Positions 20,898 to 33,796 of a stretch of DNA of 64,000 bases are shown in pieces. Position 1 is the stretch's first letter. The number at the start of each line of letters is the position of its first letter. The stretch is from Erigeron canadensis (Eukaryota; Streptophyta; Magnoliopsida; Asterales; Asteraceae). The DNA is taken from contig NC_057768.1 in NCBI RefSeq assembly GCF_010389155.1, positions 22,391,966-22,455,965 on the forward strand, read 5' to 3'. The notes under the pieces are model-generated. The model worked only from the letters and a program-made list of their open reading frames with translations. It searched no databases and had not been told where the DNA came from. The position numbers and the translations under genes are program-made.

Positions 20898-21421
20898 ATA
20901 CAAGTTTATATTCTTTTTGGGGGTTTTTTTTGTCAAATTATTTGAATTCATAACTTTTCATGGGTTTAGTGAAAGAATTGTGAGTTTTTTATTTTATGGA
21001 ATTTGAAGAAAAATTTTGAATTCCAATTTCATTATTTTTCCAACTAAACAAGTAAATGAATGGAATTCAAATTCCAATTCGATTGAATTCTTAAAAATTT
21101 CATGAACCAAACACCCTCTAAGATGTTCAAATGTTTTCCCATAATGGGTTTTCTCTTTAATTGAAGTTCGACATATAAATATACATGTTGCTAAGTTCAA
21201 GTTTATAGTTAAAATAAAATAATTTCAAAATTTTTAGTTAACATTCAAATCTTTCAAATCGTTAAACCTAAATATTGATATTTTGTTATAAAGCGGAGTA
21301 TTTTGTTGTTTTGGCTGTCTAACTTCAATCCCAATCATGTACTGCACTACCAATTATGGAATCATGTTTTTAAAAAACATAATTCTTCCAACTAAAATAT
21401 ATAATTCATTTCATATGTTTC
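20898..21421. other. Gene-free spacer with possible MITE end
   Basis: AT-rich. The stretch 20990-21120 has fold-back GAATTCCAATT/AATTGGAATT motifs and a minus-strand end GAGGGTGTTTGGTTCATG typical of many plant MITEs, but the other end was not found. Otherwise no feature. Confidence 0.35.
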
Positions 21422-21424
21422 TAA

Positions 21425-21718
21425 GGCCTCTTCTTATAAGTCTCATACTCTTCCTCTATTCTTATAGCCACGTTAGATTTTCTTTCTCTTAGAACACCCC
21501 AATAGTATTTCACTCCTTATAACCCCCACTTCTTCTTCTATTCTTTACCTATTTATTTTATTTGTAACAACTTGAAACAAAAGGACCCACAAAACTGAGT
21601 GGATGCGCATCTAAAAATGGGAGAAACAAATAGGACAACTCAAGACACAGTAGTGCTAATAAGTTCTATATTCAGAACACATGTGAACGCAAGTTTTGGA
21701 CGCCTATAAGGAAGGGCC
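21425..21718. mobile_element. PIF/Harbinger-type (Tourist-like) MITE
   Basis: The TIRs are GGCCTCTTCTTATAAG and CTATAAGGAAGGGCC. Both flanks are TAA (21422-21424, 21719-21721). GGCC ends, a TAA target and 294 bp without coding capacity fit Tourist-like MITEs. Confidence 0.75.
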
Positions 21719-21721
21719 TAA

Positions 21722-24109
21722 GAAACTAAATAAGTAAACCATCAACGTCAACTTTTTTGGACGCGGCGTGGACGTCAATTCCTATCATTGCGCTCTGTGT
21801 AATTCTGGGATTGATGGCGTCTCTCATCTTTCATATAACTGTGGATTAATGATCAATTGAATATATATCTAGATGTAATGTGGTTTTGATGAATTATAAA
21901 TGTTGAATGTTCAAAGTTGAAAATGTAATTTGCTTTATGATATAGTATATATATAGATATAGTATAGACTATATTTATAATATGGTATAGATTATAGTTA
22001 CAATATGGTATAGATCTAGTAAAATTAAGTAGTGTCATATTTGATCATTGACAAAACAAACAAAAAAACTCATAAACTTTTCATGGCTCTAATATCATAA
22101 AGTCTATGTTATATGTAATTAGCCATTATTTAGTTAAGACACCATTTTTAAATCACATGTCTGATACCAAAAGCACTTCAAGATTCTTGTAAATTTCAAC
22201 TTGAAACTTGAAAAAACTCCAAAACTTTTCTCTTGCCTCCTAGAGTTCCATGTCATTGATGTTTTATAGAGAATTTTCTTGAAAATGTATTTTCCCTTTC
22301 AATCTTGCACGTGTCCATCCGTTGGGAACTTTCATGACATCTGGATATTACCTCTTTTACTTTTGGGCTGACATTTACCCATTCAATATAATAACCTTTA
22401 TATGGTTCTCGTAGAATTTTGGACTAAATTTCAGGTCGATTATAATAAGAAAATAAGTTATTATATCTACCAATTTAAATAAATATACATTATATGTGCA
22501 TCCATTTTTAACATGAACCTATTTAGTCAATACACTACTTGAACACATTATATGACAATAAATCGCTACACTTAAGACCTTCACATATCCTAGACATGTC
22601 AACCGACCATTTGCATGAGAAATATTAGTAAACATTAAATATCAAAACCTATTTTTAAAAATGACTTAAGTACAGACTGCTATAATGTAGCAATATTATT
22701 ACAAATGCACAAAAAGAATAAGTGATTAATACATATACATAACAATACAATGGATAAAAATGACAACTCAATCTACTAATCTAGTAGTCTACACTTCTAT
22801 AAACTTTCGGCTCATTCTCCCGCCCATACCCAAAGCCACATAACAATTTAAGACTAAATATGATGGGCTCATGTTTGTAAGTGTAAATAATATATATATA
22901 TATAAAGCAACAAATAGTCTCCCACATTCTTTTAACCCACATACTTCACTATTAAGTAAAAACTAAATATACCCTACACCTTATATTCTCCCTCCCCCTA
23001 TCTGTTCGTAGTTCGACCACCACCACCGCCCTGACTAATGCCTCACTTCACCGGAAAACGTGACACCAGAAACACCACGTAAATCATCCCCAACACCACT
23101 ATCTTTAAAATATTTTCGGAACCCACCAATAATCCATCTTCTCTTTCAATATACTTGGAATCCTTTGAGTGTTTAACCCTTGGTTTTAAGCACTTGAAAT
23201 TCGGTAAGAATTAGTATTTTAAATGTGCGCTTCGCGGCAGATAAAAAAATGACGTATTTAAATAAACATTTAATAGACAAACTTATAAAGCTAACAATAG
23301 TTCAAAGAAACATACAAATAATTTAGCAAACAAAAAAAATATGAGTTTCTCAATATGATACATTAATAAAAATAATATACGAAATTAAAGTTCTAAAGCA
23401 ACTATATGAAACACTATATTTATGTTTAATAGAGTTGTAAACAAAACATTTTATTTACCGAAGTAATTTTATATTCAATAACTAATTAATTGAAGATAGA
23501 ATAAATATTAAAATGGGTGGTTTATTTACATTTCTTTTTCAACTCAAGCAGAAATGAAGTACTATTATACGTGTTAGGTAGTAGACAAACTTCTTACATG
23601 TGTCAATATTTTATCTACCACTCTATCCCTCTCGGTTGAAATGTTAATGAATGAAAAAAGAAGTTGTATCTCATGTTTGCACACTTCTATCAAGGCCATG
23701 TATAAAAGGTTGTAGCCGCGTCACAGTGTTGGTGGTTGATCGGGTGGTGTTAGAGGCGGTTTTGGTGGAATTGGTTAAAGAAAAAATGTATGTGTATGTA
23801 TTTTGTAGGTAAGAATGTAAAGATGCTAGTTATTCGTATGTATTAGTCCGGCTTTAGAAGTTCGACCTTATGTATAAGTATTTTACTTTTAGCTACAGTG
23901 TCAGTGTCAGTATATCGACATTTAGTTTTTAGTTGTATATATATAATATGGACATAAAGTGTTCACAAATTCATTTCATCAAGTATTTATTTTATTTGTT
24001 GTTTTCATCACCCCCAAAATTGAATTCAAGAAAAAGGATTTTTGTTATCATTTTAATAGATATATATTTCAAGTTGTTCGTATGAGATGGTAAAGATTAT
24101 TACCAGAGT

Positions 24110-24150
<41 letters not shown>

Positions 24151-25240
24151 TGCCGACTAAGAATTTTTGAAAGAATAAGGGTCGTGAATTTGGTTTCATT
24201 TTTGGAACATAATGGCCGGTCTTGAAATGTTTGTCAGATAATTTGTAACTTTGTATGGAAACATTGATAAACTTTTTGGTTCATATCATATTTAAAGATT
24301 AGCCAGATTAGTTGTATGATGGCTTTTAGAGGGTGAGATAGCATTATAAAATGAAACGAATATTTTTTCAAAGTTGTCGTTCAAAAAAAACAAAATATTT
24401 TTCCAAAGTAAGTTAGTCATTGTCAGTATACTACATATCACTTTAATTTTCGAAATTCCTTTTAGAAAGAATGGTGTTGGACTTGTCATCCATTTTTGAA
24501 AAGTAATATGACGACAATGTCAGGATTTGTATATATAAAAATAACTCAGTGTATATAAGGATAACTCAACACATGCTATCAAAAATCACTAACTAATAGG
24601 GGTTGATATGCAGCTGTCAGGGCCCAAGTACACGGGTATATTTTTATACATGACATACCTACTCTGTAGTGTCGAGATATAGATACACATGTATGGTTTT
24701 GTGGATATAAATACTAGTATATGCATACAAATATTATCCAAAATGATAAACAATATATTTATTATATTGTTAAAATCCTTATACAAATATTTATTTATAT
24801 AACTTAACATGATTACATGAATAAGCACATCAAGGGATACATGTATGTTCCATCGAAAAAAGCACGTTATCCTTAAATTCCAAGGAAGAAAATCAAGATT
24901 AAGTAGAATCTTCAAACTCCATAAAAGCCATGCAATTGTAATAGTTATGGAGGAGTTTTTCTTTTCTAGTTTTCTGTACTTTCAAAAGTTTTCTCATTGT
25001 ACTTTTGAAAATAATCAATAAAATAAGAAAAGCTTGTAAGAAATCTTGAAGTACGGTTAGTCTTGGATATTTAATTTTTCTAAGGCCTACTATAAGGTTA
25101 GTTTTCACTAATTATATTTGTTATTTAGTTAATTAGCATAATAAAAGGCTAAATATTAATATGTTAGATGACACCAACCCATATTATAATTTCACGAGTC
25201 TAATAAAATAGACTCTTAGATTAAGTCTGAATAACCAATA
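21722..25240. other. Gene-free AT-rich stretch
   Basis: No coding region, RNA gene or bounded transposon could be supported. It contains short ATAGTATAG-type repeats near 21940-22020, a (TA)n run at 24115-24148 and a short GGTGGTTG-rich segment near 23725. Confidence 0.5.
24115..24148. repeat. (TA)n microsatellite
   Basis: About 17 TA units. Confidence 0.95.
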
Positions 25241-25248
25241 GTTTTTAA

Positions 25249-25435
25249 CAATGGCGGAACTTGAGGGGTTTACATGGAGGGGCTAAAATGAACTTTTTGT
25301 ACTTTAGAGGGACCATAGCATACAAAAAGTGATATTTTTTAATCCAGCCCTCATATTTTATAGATAAATGCTAATTAAACCTTGAACCTTTAGAGGGGCC
25401 GAGACACCCCCTGCCCCTATGAAGTTCCGCCCCTG
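25249..25435. mobile_element. Short hAT-type MITE (GGCGGAACTT family)
   Basis: The ends are CAATGGCGGAACTTGAGGGG and CCTATGAAGTTCCGCCCCTG, an inverted repeat with hAT-like CA..G termini. The flanks GTTTTTAA and ATTTTTAA match 7/8. It is 187 bp with no coding capacity. Confidence 0.8.
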
Positions 25436-26020
25436 ATTTTTAATTCAAGGTTGTCAATTAAACTAGACAACAATCATCAAGAATAAACCAGTGTCTTGGT
25501 CTGACTTAGCCTTATTTTGGTCGGGTTTGGCGTGGTTGAGTGTTTTATCATTCATAGACATATGATTTGAAAATGGTGTCTTGACATGTTAAATTACGTA
25601 ATTAAAATTTTAATAATTAACCTTTATTTAATTATTAATATATCTTTTGATTAAATAATGGCTATTTAGACGTATCTTGGGCTTTTATGGTATCAGAGCA
25701 TGAAAAAATAGGGGAATATAGGTTATATATATTATAATACATATATATATATTATATCAACATACAAAATACGGTGAGAACACTTAAAAACTACATTTTT
25801 ATGCAATAAAAGTCCAGAAACTAACATAGTGTATTACTAATTATCATTATTTAAGTGTTTAATCCGTCAATATTGAAAAAAATCACGTTTTTTATGCATC
25901 TATTTTGATTAAACATATGTATATTATAATATTTATATAAATTATAAATTTTAACATATAAATACACTTAACAAGGAATAACGAGCACGTACCGGAGTTG
26001 TCGAGAATTTGAGTCCACAT

Positions 26021-26310
26021 CAATACAAGTCATATTTTTACTAACTTCAAATTGTAGATTTTTAAATACAAGAGTACATATATTAATATATGTTTTTAAC
26101 AGAAGTGTTTATTATATATTAACATGCAAACAATTATAAATAAATATATATTTTTATACATCAATCAATACAAGTCATAGTTTTACTAACTTTAAAATGT
26201 AGATTTTTAAATGCAAGAGTACTTATATTAATATATATTTTTTAATGAGAGTGTTTATTATATATTAACATGCAAACAGTTATAAATAAATATATATTTT
26301 TATACATCAA
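26021..26310. repeat. 145-bp tandem duplication
   Basis: Sequence from CAATACAAGTCATA at 26021 repeats at 26166 with few changes, through TTTTTATACATCAAT. Confidence 0.85.
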
Positions 26311-26399
26311 TATTACAATTAATTTTAACAATGGATGTGTTAATTTGTATTTGTATTTTTACTTGGGTGATGAAAACTTTCCAAACTAATAACTTTTAT

Positions 26400-27887
26400 T
26401 GATACACATTGTTTAAGCAAGGGGTGCTCACTTAGGTACGAGAGGTTAATGTTGTCGGGGATGAGATGGGAAGGTTTCGGATACTTGCTGGCAATTTCAT
26501 TACGGTGATGGATTCGTCATCCACGCCACTAAGTATTTTGAGTGTGTGAATAGTATTTTATCCTAAATGAGGATTTGGGATAGGAATTTATAGGGGTTGT
26601 GGATCGAGGTTGGCCCATAGGAGCGTGTCCGGTGTTAAGAAAGAACACTAGAAGGGAAGGCTAGTGAGGAAGCTTAGCGTGGATTTACTTGTGCTAATAG
26701 GTATATGAAAGTCTCTTTTTGGATTGCCGAGTTGATGCCCAACTTGAACTAAAATGCCATTTATTTTGAATTAATATGCAATGGAACGGGTCGTCACTAT
26801 TTTGGTTAACCTTGTTGGTCGATGACAAGTTAATTGGTATTTATTTTAGTTAGTCAAAGTCATATAGCGTCTGTGTTAGCACCATTGGCCTGTTTAGCTC
26901 AGTTGAGCTCAAATTTTGGAAGGAAAGACTCAAATTTTAACTAATCCTGCAAGTTTTGGTGTTTTGAAATTGAGTTTTGGTAGAATGAGGAGTCGTTGTC
27001 CATTTTGGTGAAAAAGTTAGAAAAATGACTTTTGTGTCCACTTTGGAGGCCTGTATTTCTTCAACGGTTCAGTTTTGGTAGAAGTGGCTTATTGGGTTGG
27101 AAAGTAGACTCTGAGGACTTAGAAACGGTATAAGATATGTCTAGGTTTATCCAAAGAATAGTGGTTCAAAATGGGTCGTAAAACAGCCCTGACTGTGTTT
27201 GGGCTGTTTTTGAATGGCTGTAACTTTATGTGTCTTTTAAATGGTATAGGTTTTGTGCAATAGCTTTTGTAAGCGTGTATAAATGTGTTTGGGCTGTTTT
27301 TGAATGGCTGTAACTTTATGTCTTTTAAATGGTATAGGTTTTGTGCAATAACTTTATGTGTCTTTTAAATGGTATAGGTTTTGTGCAATAGCTTTTGTAA
27401 GCGTGTCAAATATATGTCACAAAACAGCCCGTTAAAGCAGTTTTACTTGTAAATCAGCTGAAAGTGAATCAACTGAAAATGAAATAGTCATAACTTTCAA
27501 ACGGTAACTCAATTTTTATCAAATGAGCTGTCCACCGAAAGGGGGTGAAGTCTACTTTCTAATGGTCATGGTATTAAAGTCTACATCAGATTTAAATTCA
27601 ACTTATAAGCTGTTGAATAGTTGTTGCTACGGCCTGTTGGCCAGTTTTAGTTTGTATAAAAGTCGGGACCTTTTGTATACATATGTATTAATAAGAATTC
27701 TTGTGTATATGTTATTTAACAATGTTTCTATATATAAAAAATATAAAAAAAATGGGCATTTCAAATTATTAGTGAATAAACCGCATTCATTTTTGCTGTA
27801 CCATTTTCTTCTTTAACCGTCTTCCGTATTTGAGTCTCATCTATAGTGGTAAGTTAATTATCACACCATCCTTTTAATTGGCTTTTA
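26400..27887. other. Unassigned repeat-like stretch, possible LTR sequence
   Basis: No gene. The composition and phrases (for example GGTCGTAAAACAGCCC, TAACTTTCAAACGGTAACTC) resemble long untranslated LTR sequence, but borders were not found. It includes a 90-bp duplication at 27194. Confidence 0.35.
27194..27405 (+). repeat. 90-bp tandem duplication with a partial third copy
   Basis: TGTGTTTGGGCTGTTTTTG begins at 27194 and at 27284. The inner block CTTTTAAATGGTATAGG occurs three times. Confidence 0.85.
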
Positions 27888-28225
27888 AAACCTGCAACTA
27901 TCATACTTGCTACATTTTTATCATTATTTCCATTATTTTTATATATTGTACAGTACATCATCATTCTGTGTACCACTGTATATTATAAATTTGTCTTTCA
28001 GGATAGCCATCAATATTCCATTCGTAAATATTTTTACCATTATAACCTGCAAATCTGATGCATGTGTCTATCAGATCACACATCAGGTTACTCCAACAAA
28101 TATGACCTGCAACAAATCATTAACACATATACAACATATAGGATTAGCCCATAAATCCTATAAATTGTCTAGCATTTCAACTCATATGGATTCCTACCCG
28201 CAAGGAATCCTATCTCCATTGCACT

Positions 28226-28368
28226 GGAACATAGCATAGTGTCAACTATACGATACACTATGACATAGCAGAGTGCCACTTACATGATACACTATTGAAT
28301 GACATAGTGTCAATTACACGATTCACTATGGGATAAGGTAGTGCCAATTACACAATACACTGTTTATT
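28226..28368. repeat. Degenerate tandem array, about 37-bp unit
   Basis: About four copies of a CATAGTGTCAATTACACGAT...ACACTATG-type unit inside the LTR-like stretch 27893-30670. Confidence 0.7.
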
Positions 28369-29394
28369 CTCAAGTAATAACTGTTTCTTTATTTTACCAA
28401 CAACACAAGATACCTATACACATTCCAGGGTCCTATCACGTACACAAGTGATCACGGCAACACTATGGTTACTAGCCTTACTACAAGCAACTAAATTGAT
28501 CAACAAAGCTCAATGACATGAAATTACACGATGGATGTCAATATATATAACATAATAACACAAAGTTACAGGATAACACAACAAATTCCAAGCACACTAT
28601 ACATATCAAGAAAACTCAATCACCCTCCTGTCATAGTTCAACCTCCTCAATCGAACATCAGGTGAGTTAAGGCAATCACATGGGTAACTATCACATCCCA
28701 CATGCATATCAAACAAAATCCCACATAGCTTCATAACCTATATATCCTTTAATAGCCTCCCAAATCAGCTAAACATCAATAGGGCATAAAGGTAGCAACA
28801 CACATGACATTACTACCAACTACATATAGGTCGATATTTTCAATCCTCACATCATAAGTTCCCGTAATTGGATCCTACAAGAACCCTCCCATATAGCCAA
28901 TCACATAAAGGACCTGAGATTTCATTTAGCCATTTCATATTTAATAGGAAACACATTTTGATTACGTCTCACAGGGGGAAATCCGATATCTTACCTCAAA
29001 TGACTTAAAAATACACAAAAGATGATTATAGAGCTTGATAGATGTTTCCACGACCTATGGACACAATGTACAAGCTTAGGTTAGAGAACCAATCATAGTA
29101 TCGGCACAACGACCAGTTCAGCGACAGATCACAAGAGTCGCTAATGAATGAGAGCTGATGGATCAGCAGAGCAACCAACTTATGAACTGATGAGCAACAG
29201 ATAGACTTAACAACAACTAGGTCAGTGACCAAGAACCCGGCAACAGCCAAGACACATTTCACAAAACTAGGCTGTCTTTGAGAGGCTTATTAATTTACAT
29301 CCCGAATGTTTTAAGACATGAACTTTTACACCATCTAACACTACATGTTAAGAGTATCTTTGAATTTTTACAGAATTTTTCAATAAGTTTAACT

Positions 29395-29770
29395 TGCTCA
29401 AAGGGTATGTTTGGCAAAAGTAGTTGTAGCTTGTAGTTGTAGCTTTTAGTACGAGCTGTAAGCTGTAGCTTTTGGTTAGAGCTGTAAGCTGTAGCTTTTA
29501 TTTTCTAAAAGTATTTGGGTATGGTAGCTGTAATTGCAACTTCAAGAGGTATTTGTGTAGTTTTAAAGAATAAAAACTTCATTGGAAAGCTAAAGCTCCT
29601 GAAACGCTACTTAAGTAGCGTTCTATTTTGGAGCTTTTTCTTTCAAATAAAAGTTAAAGCTCGTTGCATCCAAACAAAGCTTTTAATATTTTAGGAGCTT
29701 TTAGTTTAAAATAAAAAGTTAAAGCTCCTGAAAAGCTCTCGAAAAGCTTGATAGCCAAAAGGTCTATCAT
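29395..29770. mobile_element. Possible MITE rich in AGCT motifs
   Basis: The left end GGGTATGTTTGGCAAAAGTAG and the right end GATAGCCAAAAGGTC are roughly inverted. The interior is full of AGCTTTTAG/AAAAGCTCC motifs able to fold back. The TSD is unclear. Confidence 0.45.
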
Positions 29771-30675
29771 ACACAACCCTATCAGCTTTCGTCCAAAATC
29801 GGACCCTTTCTGGAAATCGACATTTTTGAACCATTTGTAGGCAAAATCAAGAAAAACATTGTTCTAGACGGATATAGTCGACACATAGACCTTTTCAAAA
29901 AGATAATATTCATCAGATATCTCGTTCATATGTATTTACTATGATTTTTACAACATGACTGAAATTTCAGACATCCAAAACCCTTGGTTTTTAACATCAA
30001 TTCGACCCTCAAACCAAAACCGAAACCCACATATACTTCCGGATCGTGTTTACACATATAAGTGACCATTTTGATGATACAAAACCAACCCTTACTCAAT
30101 CATAGCATTTACATTACAAATAGTTTACCAATTGACCCAAAAAAGTTAATTTTCGATTATGAAATCAATTACACATACCTTCTGAGATTACACTAATTAC
30201 AAAACCTGAAAATACAATTAATATAAAGGAGAATAATACCTCAAACATGAACTTTGACCATGGGGACGTATTAAGGCTTTAACGGACAACAAATTTCTAC
30301 CTGGAAGCTCTAGAACGTAAAGATGGATTAAGGAGGGTTCATGGCTGCACTATTTGGTGATTAATGAATAAAATGAGGTGATTATGGCTGATCCTAACCT
30401 AACCTAGAACTCCAGCCAACACTTTCCCAACATGTCACCCTAAGTCCCTGAAGTTCTAATCCTTTCACTAACAACCTAAAATAACATTTAATCGCTATGT
30501 CACCGCTTACTGTTAATTACACATAATTAACACATATAATATACATTTTAATCACATTTAAACACATAATAAATACTATCGCATAATAATAAAGACATAA
30601 TAAGTGACACGAGGCAAGTTGACTGATACACAAGGTCAAAGAAGACGAAAAGAAAATTTGGGATGTTACAGAACC

Positions 30676-33158
30676 TATCTTTCTCCTAAACCATTAAATA
30701 TAAATTAGTGAAATTATTTTGTTGTAATAAGTTATTTATATGGTCTATGGTAACACCTAATGTATTATTTTCAAATAATTTTTTGTATACTAATAAAGTT
30801 TAAATTAACATTTTCCTTTTCAAGTTGGATTGAACTTTGAGGAGGATATATTGTTTTTAACATTTGGAGGTCATCATAAGAAAAAAACTGCAAAATCTTT
30901 CCTAAGTGTTATAAAGAGGGAAGACGCGCTACAACTAACATAAAAGCCTCTTCCTTGCCCCCTAAGAATCCAAGGGTGACCTTCGGATGTTGTCATGATG
31001 CTTTGGTTACGAAGGTTATCAGGGTCTACGTTTATGGATGGATTCAGTAATCGAAAGTCCCTCCAACTCAATCAATATCAACATGTCGTGACCGGTTAGG
31101 CCTGGTTGATTTTGTAAGAAAAGAAAGTAGGTCTCGGGGGTTCATTGATTAGTACACCCGGTGTTGGTAAGGTCGGGACCGTGATCATACGTCTCCGGTT
31201 TGCCGGCCTATCGACTTCCATACTAGCTTGACCACCTGTTTTGAGAACAAGTAAGCTCCAATGTCAAAGTATCATGAGTTATAAGGATCATACGGTTTAA
31301 GTATGACCTTGAAACCCGAAAATCTTACAATGTTGATCCTAATGCTACGGTTGCTATAAAAATCTTTGTACCCTCATGGATACGGTCCCGAGGCTTCTGA
31401 ATGATAGAATTAGAGGGTCCATTTCGGACGTGCAGATTTCGGAGGGCTCGCGCTCTCGACTCTCCCAATAGCGCTACAGGCGAGTCGTCCTTGAAAAAGC
31501 TCTATAGCTTTTTAGATAATGTAAACTCTATCAAGGGTACAAATAAAATTTATTATATAGTTATCAACAAACCATGGTACACTATATATTACTTTATTTA
31601 TTTTTATTAAATAATTATAAAATTCTTCTTGAAAATTTTTTCTTTATTCTTTTGAGAAATTCTCAAAAAGTCATATCTGAGAATGGCTTCCATTTATCTT
31701 GATTAAATCCATCAGCTATCAATTTTCTTGTAACTGATCCTGGACTAAAATCCAATTTTTGTTCTAAATCCACTAAATATTAAAATCCATTTCCGAGGCA
31801 GTAAGATCCCCATTTTAATTTACTTCTTGAACAATATTGTTTTTGTTAATTTTTAAGCTTTTAATTTTATTTGGAAATTTTTCTTCTTTATAATAAGAAG
31901 TCGAGGCTCTCGAGGGTAATTTAACTCTATAATCTATTGGCGATATATGAGAGTTGAGATCTATTAGATTTGCTTCTACCTATAATTGAGCTTAATTATT
32001 TCGTTTATTTTGTTCTTCTTCAAGTTTATGGGGTTTGACTTTTTTTCACCAAAGTTTATACCTCTTTATATTTACCCCTGACATAAATAACATTCATCTT
32101 TTCCTATGAGCACACCAACTTCTTTTTTTTATACTTTTTACCACACAACTTTGAGGTTTCTTGCTTTTTTTCCACAAACTTTTGTTTCTTCGCATTTGGC
32201 CCTTCAATGTACAAAAAGGTATCTAGGAAGTACAACAACAATAACCACAATATAAATTCGGCAACCACCACCAATTTTTGACTTTCCGGCGACATTTTCT
32301 CACAAAAAAACTACTTTCAAAACCCAATTATATTTGTAACAATATAAACAAAAATACATTACTAACTTTGGGTGAAAAATAAAAGAAAAAATTAACACCT
32401 CTTTATAATCAGTGAATTTTAACTAAAATGATAACAGAAATTTGGATTATATCTTCGGCTATCAACTCAATGCTTCCAAGCGCCGTCCTATTTCTCGCTA
32501 GAGGTTAAAAGAAAGAAGAAAATACAAACATACCTTTCAAACTCATACGTATTTAGAAAAAATCTATATATTCATATTTAAATATAAAACATACATAATA
32601 GATTTTCAAATCATGGATCTACACGTTAACATGATTAAGAAAATAGATGTTGTAACTGTAGTGGTCTCGCAGAACTGTTGTGATGAGCATCGCCGGTGCC
32701 GAGTGGTACTATAGATACAGGTCGACTTGTAGTGGTCGAAATTGTTGGAACCATTGCCGGTAACAACGGATGTCCTCCTTCATTGACCGAATAAGATGAT
32801 GAAACATGTAGATGTAGAAAGGTAGAGTCATATTCTTTTATTTTTTCATCGTATGTGTGGGTCTTTAAGAAAAAATTTGATATAAGTTAAGAGAGACAAA
32901 GAAATAGAAAAGAAGAGTGAATGGATCTAACGTTTACGGACACAGAAAAAGACTGTGTTTGCTTTTGATCTATCAACACAAAGACATGGTTTCATAAAAC
33001 AAATCATGGTTTTACTATGCCTACATATGACCATAAAAGAATTAAAAAATGTCACAGTGTCATCTTATGGCATGAGTCATTCACTTATGCATAAAGTTAA
33101 AAGAAAAAGGCATGAGTATAATTTTTTTATTAATGATAAAATTGAGTGTTTGCTATGA
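30676..33158. other. Unassigned stretch with a coding-like remnant
   Basis: 30880-31500 is richer in GC than its surroundings, with short open frames on both strands that match nothing I recognise. 31620-31980 read on the minus strand gives a coding-like but broken protein (contains VEANLIDLNSHISPIDYRVK and LPSRASTSYYKEEKF). It may be part of a retroelement or old viral insertion; I cannot assign it. The remainder is plain AT-rich spacer. Confidence 0.35.
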
Positions 33159-33796
33159 GTGTGTAGCATAGTTGTCAAACTCGTACGAGTTGACTCGTGA
33201 CTCGTACGAGTCGAGTCAAAACGAAGGGAAAACGAGGTGAATTGTTGTGTGGACTCCGAAAAGATCTTGACTCGCATTCTGACTCGTGATTTTCAGTGTG
33301 ACTCAGTCCAAGTCGATTCAACTCGGAAACTCGTCCGAGTTTGGATAAACAAAGAAAAGGGAGAGAAAAAGGTGGAAGAAAGGAAAAGGTGATAGGTAAC
33401 CTTGGGCTCCTGATGACAGGTAGACGTAGAAGGTGAAAGATTCCATCCGTTTCCAAGAAGCCATTAAAGGCAGAAAGCAAAAGGAGAGAAAGAAAGGATG
33501 ACAAAAGAGAGAGAGGCGAGTGGGGTGCGGTTCTTTCTTATTTTTATGTCTTTTTACTAGAATTGTCTTTTTATTCAAGAACTATGACTCATTGACTATA
33601 GACAAAGTGTATAGACTTACAAGTTATGAATACAACTCTAAAAAGGTTGTAAGCATTTACCTATATATATTTTATTATATTATAATATCTCATCTTTTAA
33701 TCTTTTAACAATAATAAATTTTTTATCCCATTTTAAAACATAAATTATTCTAGTAATCCATTATCATTCGGAATGTGACTTTCTTTTATTAAATAT

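Larger units (their letters stand above)
27893..30670 (-). mobile_element. Probable solo LTR of 2.78 kb (TGTAACATCCC type), minus strand
   Basis: The right border on the minus strand starts TGTAACATCCCAAATTTTC. The left border is placed at TGCAACTATC because the flanks AAACC (27888-27892) and GAACC (30671-30675) match 4/5 and the length nearly equals the solo LTR at 18120. No internal genes adjoin. The left border is the weak part. Confidence 0.5.

Noticed and set aside
25688..25699. Perfect primer-binding-site motif TGGTATCAGAGC
   Set aside because: No LTR pair could be found around it, so a retrotransposon cannot be bounded; it may be a relic.
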